Shown: piece after piece, positions 5,609 to 5,766 of the stretch
Layout: the number at the start of each line of letters is the position of its first letter
How positions within the stretch are numbered: the stretch's first letter is position 1
Notes under the pieces: model-generated
The model's input: only the letters and a program-made list of their open reading frames with translations
Database searches by the model: none
What the model was told of the DNA's origin: nothing
Made by a program: the position numbers and the translations under genes
NCBI GenBank assembly: GCA_015661985.1
Contig: DQVB01000376.1
Span: forward strand, 1 to 5,766
Reading direction: 5' to 3'
Source: Planctomycetota bacterium
GTDB lineage: Bacteria > Planctomycetota > Planctomycetia > Pirellulales > Thermoguttaceae
DNA length: 5,766 bases

Positions 5609-5766
5609 ATCACCATGCGCGATCCGGCGTCATGCGGCCCTTTGGCTCGCACGGATGGCCTGTCGTTGCAGCCCCCTGTTCCGCTTCCGCAAATAGTATC
5701 GAACGGTCCTCACAGAATCGCACATCCGCACACATTTGTGGTTCCGCGTAACGTTGGCATGAAGAT

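Noticed and set aside
1..5766. CRISPR array, prophage genes, toxin-antitoxin pair or rRNA
   Set aside because: No regularly spaced repeats, no phage or toxin-antitoxin gene resemblance and no rRNA-like conserved stretches were found on either strand.

Overview
The window is GC-rich (clearly above 60% by eye) with long open frames on both strands. It carries two convincing protein genes, one truncated gene and transposase debris, all on the + strand. The gene content suggests a planctomycete-like environmental bacterium: a lipoprotein with a CPVSG...FLCCEGC metal-site domain, a very large exported glycoside-hydrolase-like protein of the DUF6259 type, and abundant decayed accessory DNA. This placement is inferred from family resemblance; no rRNA or other phylogenetic marker is present.

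Layout. Positions 1-154 hold a terminator-like hairpin and the leader of the first gene. Positions 155-544 encode a small lipoprotein with a strong Shine-Dalgarno, a His-rich linker and a Cys-rich C-terminal domain; a 13-bp stem-loop follows its stop. Positions 591-1013 hold no gene I can support, but contain several small inverted repeats and a segment resembling the first 90 bases of the window. Positions 1014-1484 encode the N-terminal nuclease domain of a Type I restriction subunit (HsdR). It is cut off by an in-frame TAG, and the same frame beyond the stop still reads as the start of the helicase domain with a shortened Walker A motif, so this is the stump of a decayed hsdR. Positions 1641-1925 are non-coding and carry a recognisable promoter. 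Positions 1926-5315 encode a 1129-residue exported protein with N-terminal beta-rich regions, a probable sugar-hydrolase-like beta-sandwich, a (beta/alpha)8-like catalytic region and a C-terminal beta domain. After a short hairpin, positions 5384-5608 hold two pieces of the N-terminus of a REP-associated (Y1/IS200-like) transposase.

The genes do not look like one operon. The lipoprotein is followed by a terminator-like hairpin, the hsdR stump is a relic with no hsdM or hsdS in view, and the large gene has its own promoter. The large exported protein is probably a polysaccharide- or glycan-acting enzyme working outside the cytoplasm; its substrate cannot be read from the sequence. I did not find a convincing new multi-gene system. 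The items most worth checking are the free-standing HsdR nuclease stump, the paired RAYT fragments in one frame, the diverged non-coding repeat, and the CxCxxHxH cluster in the large enzyme.
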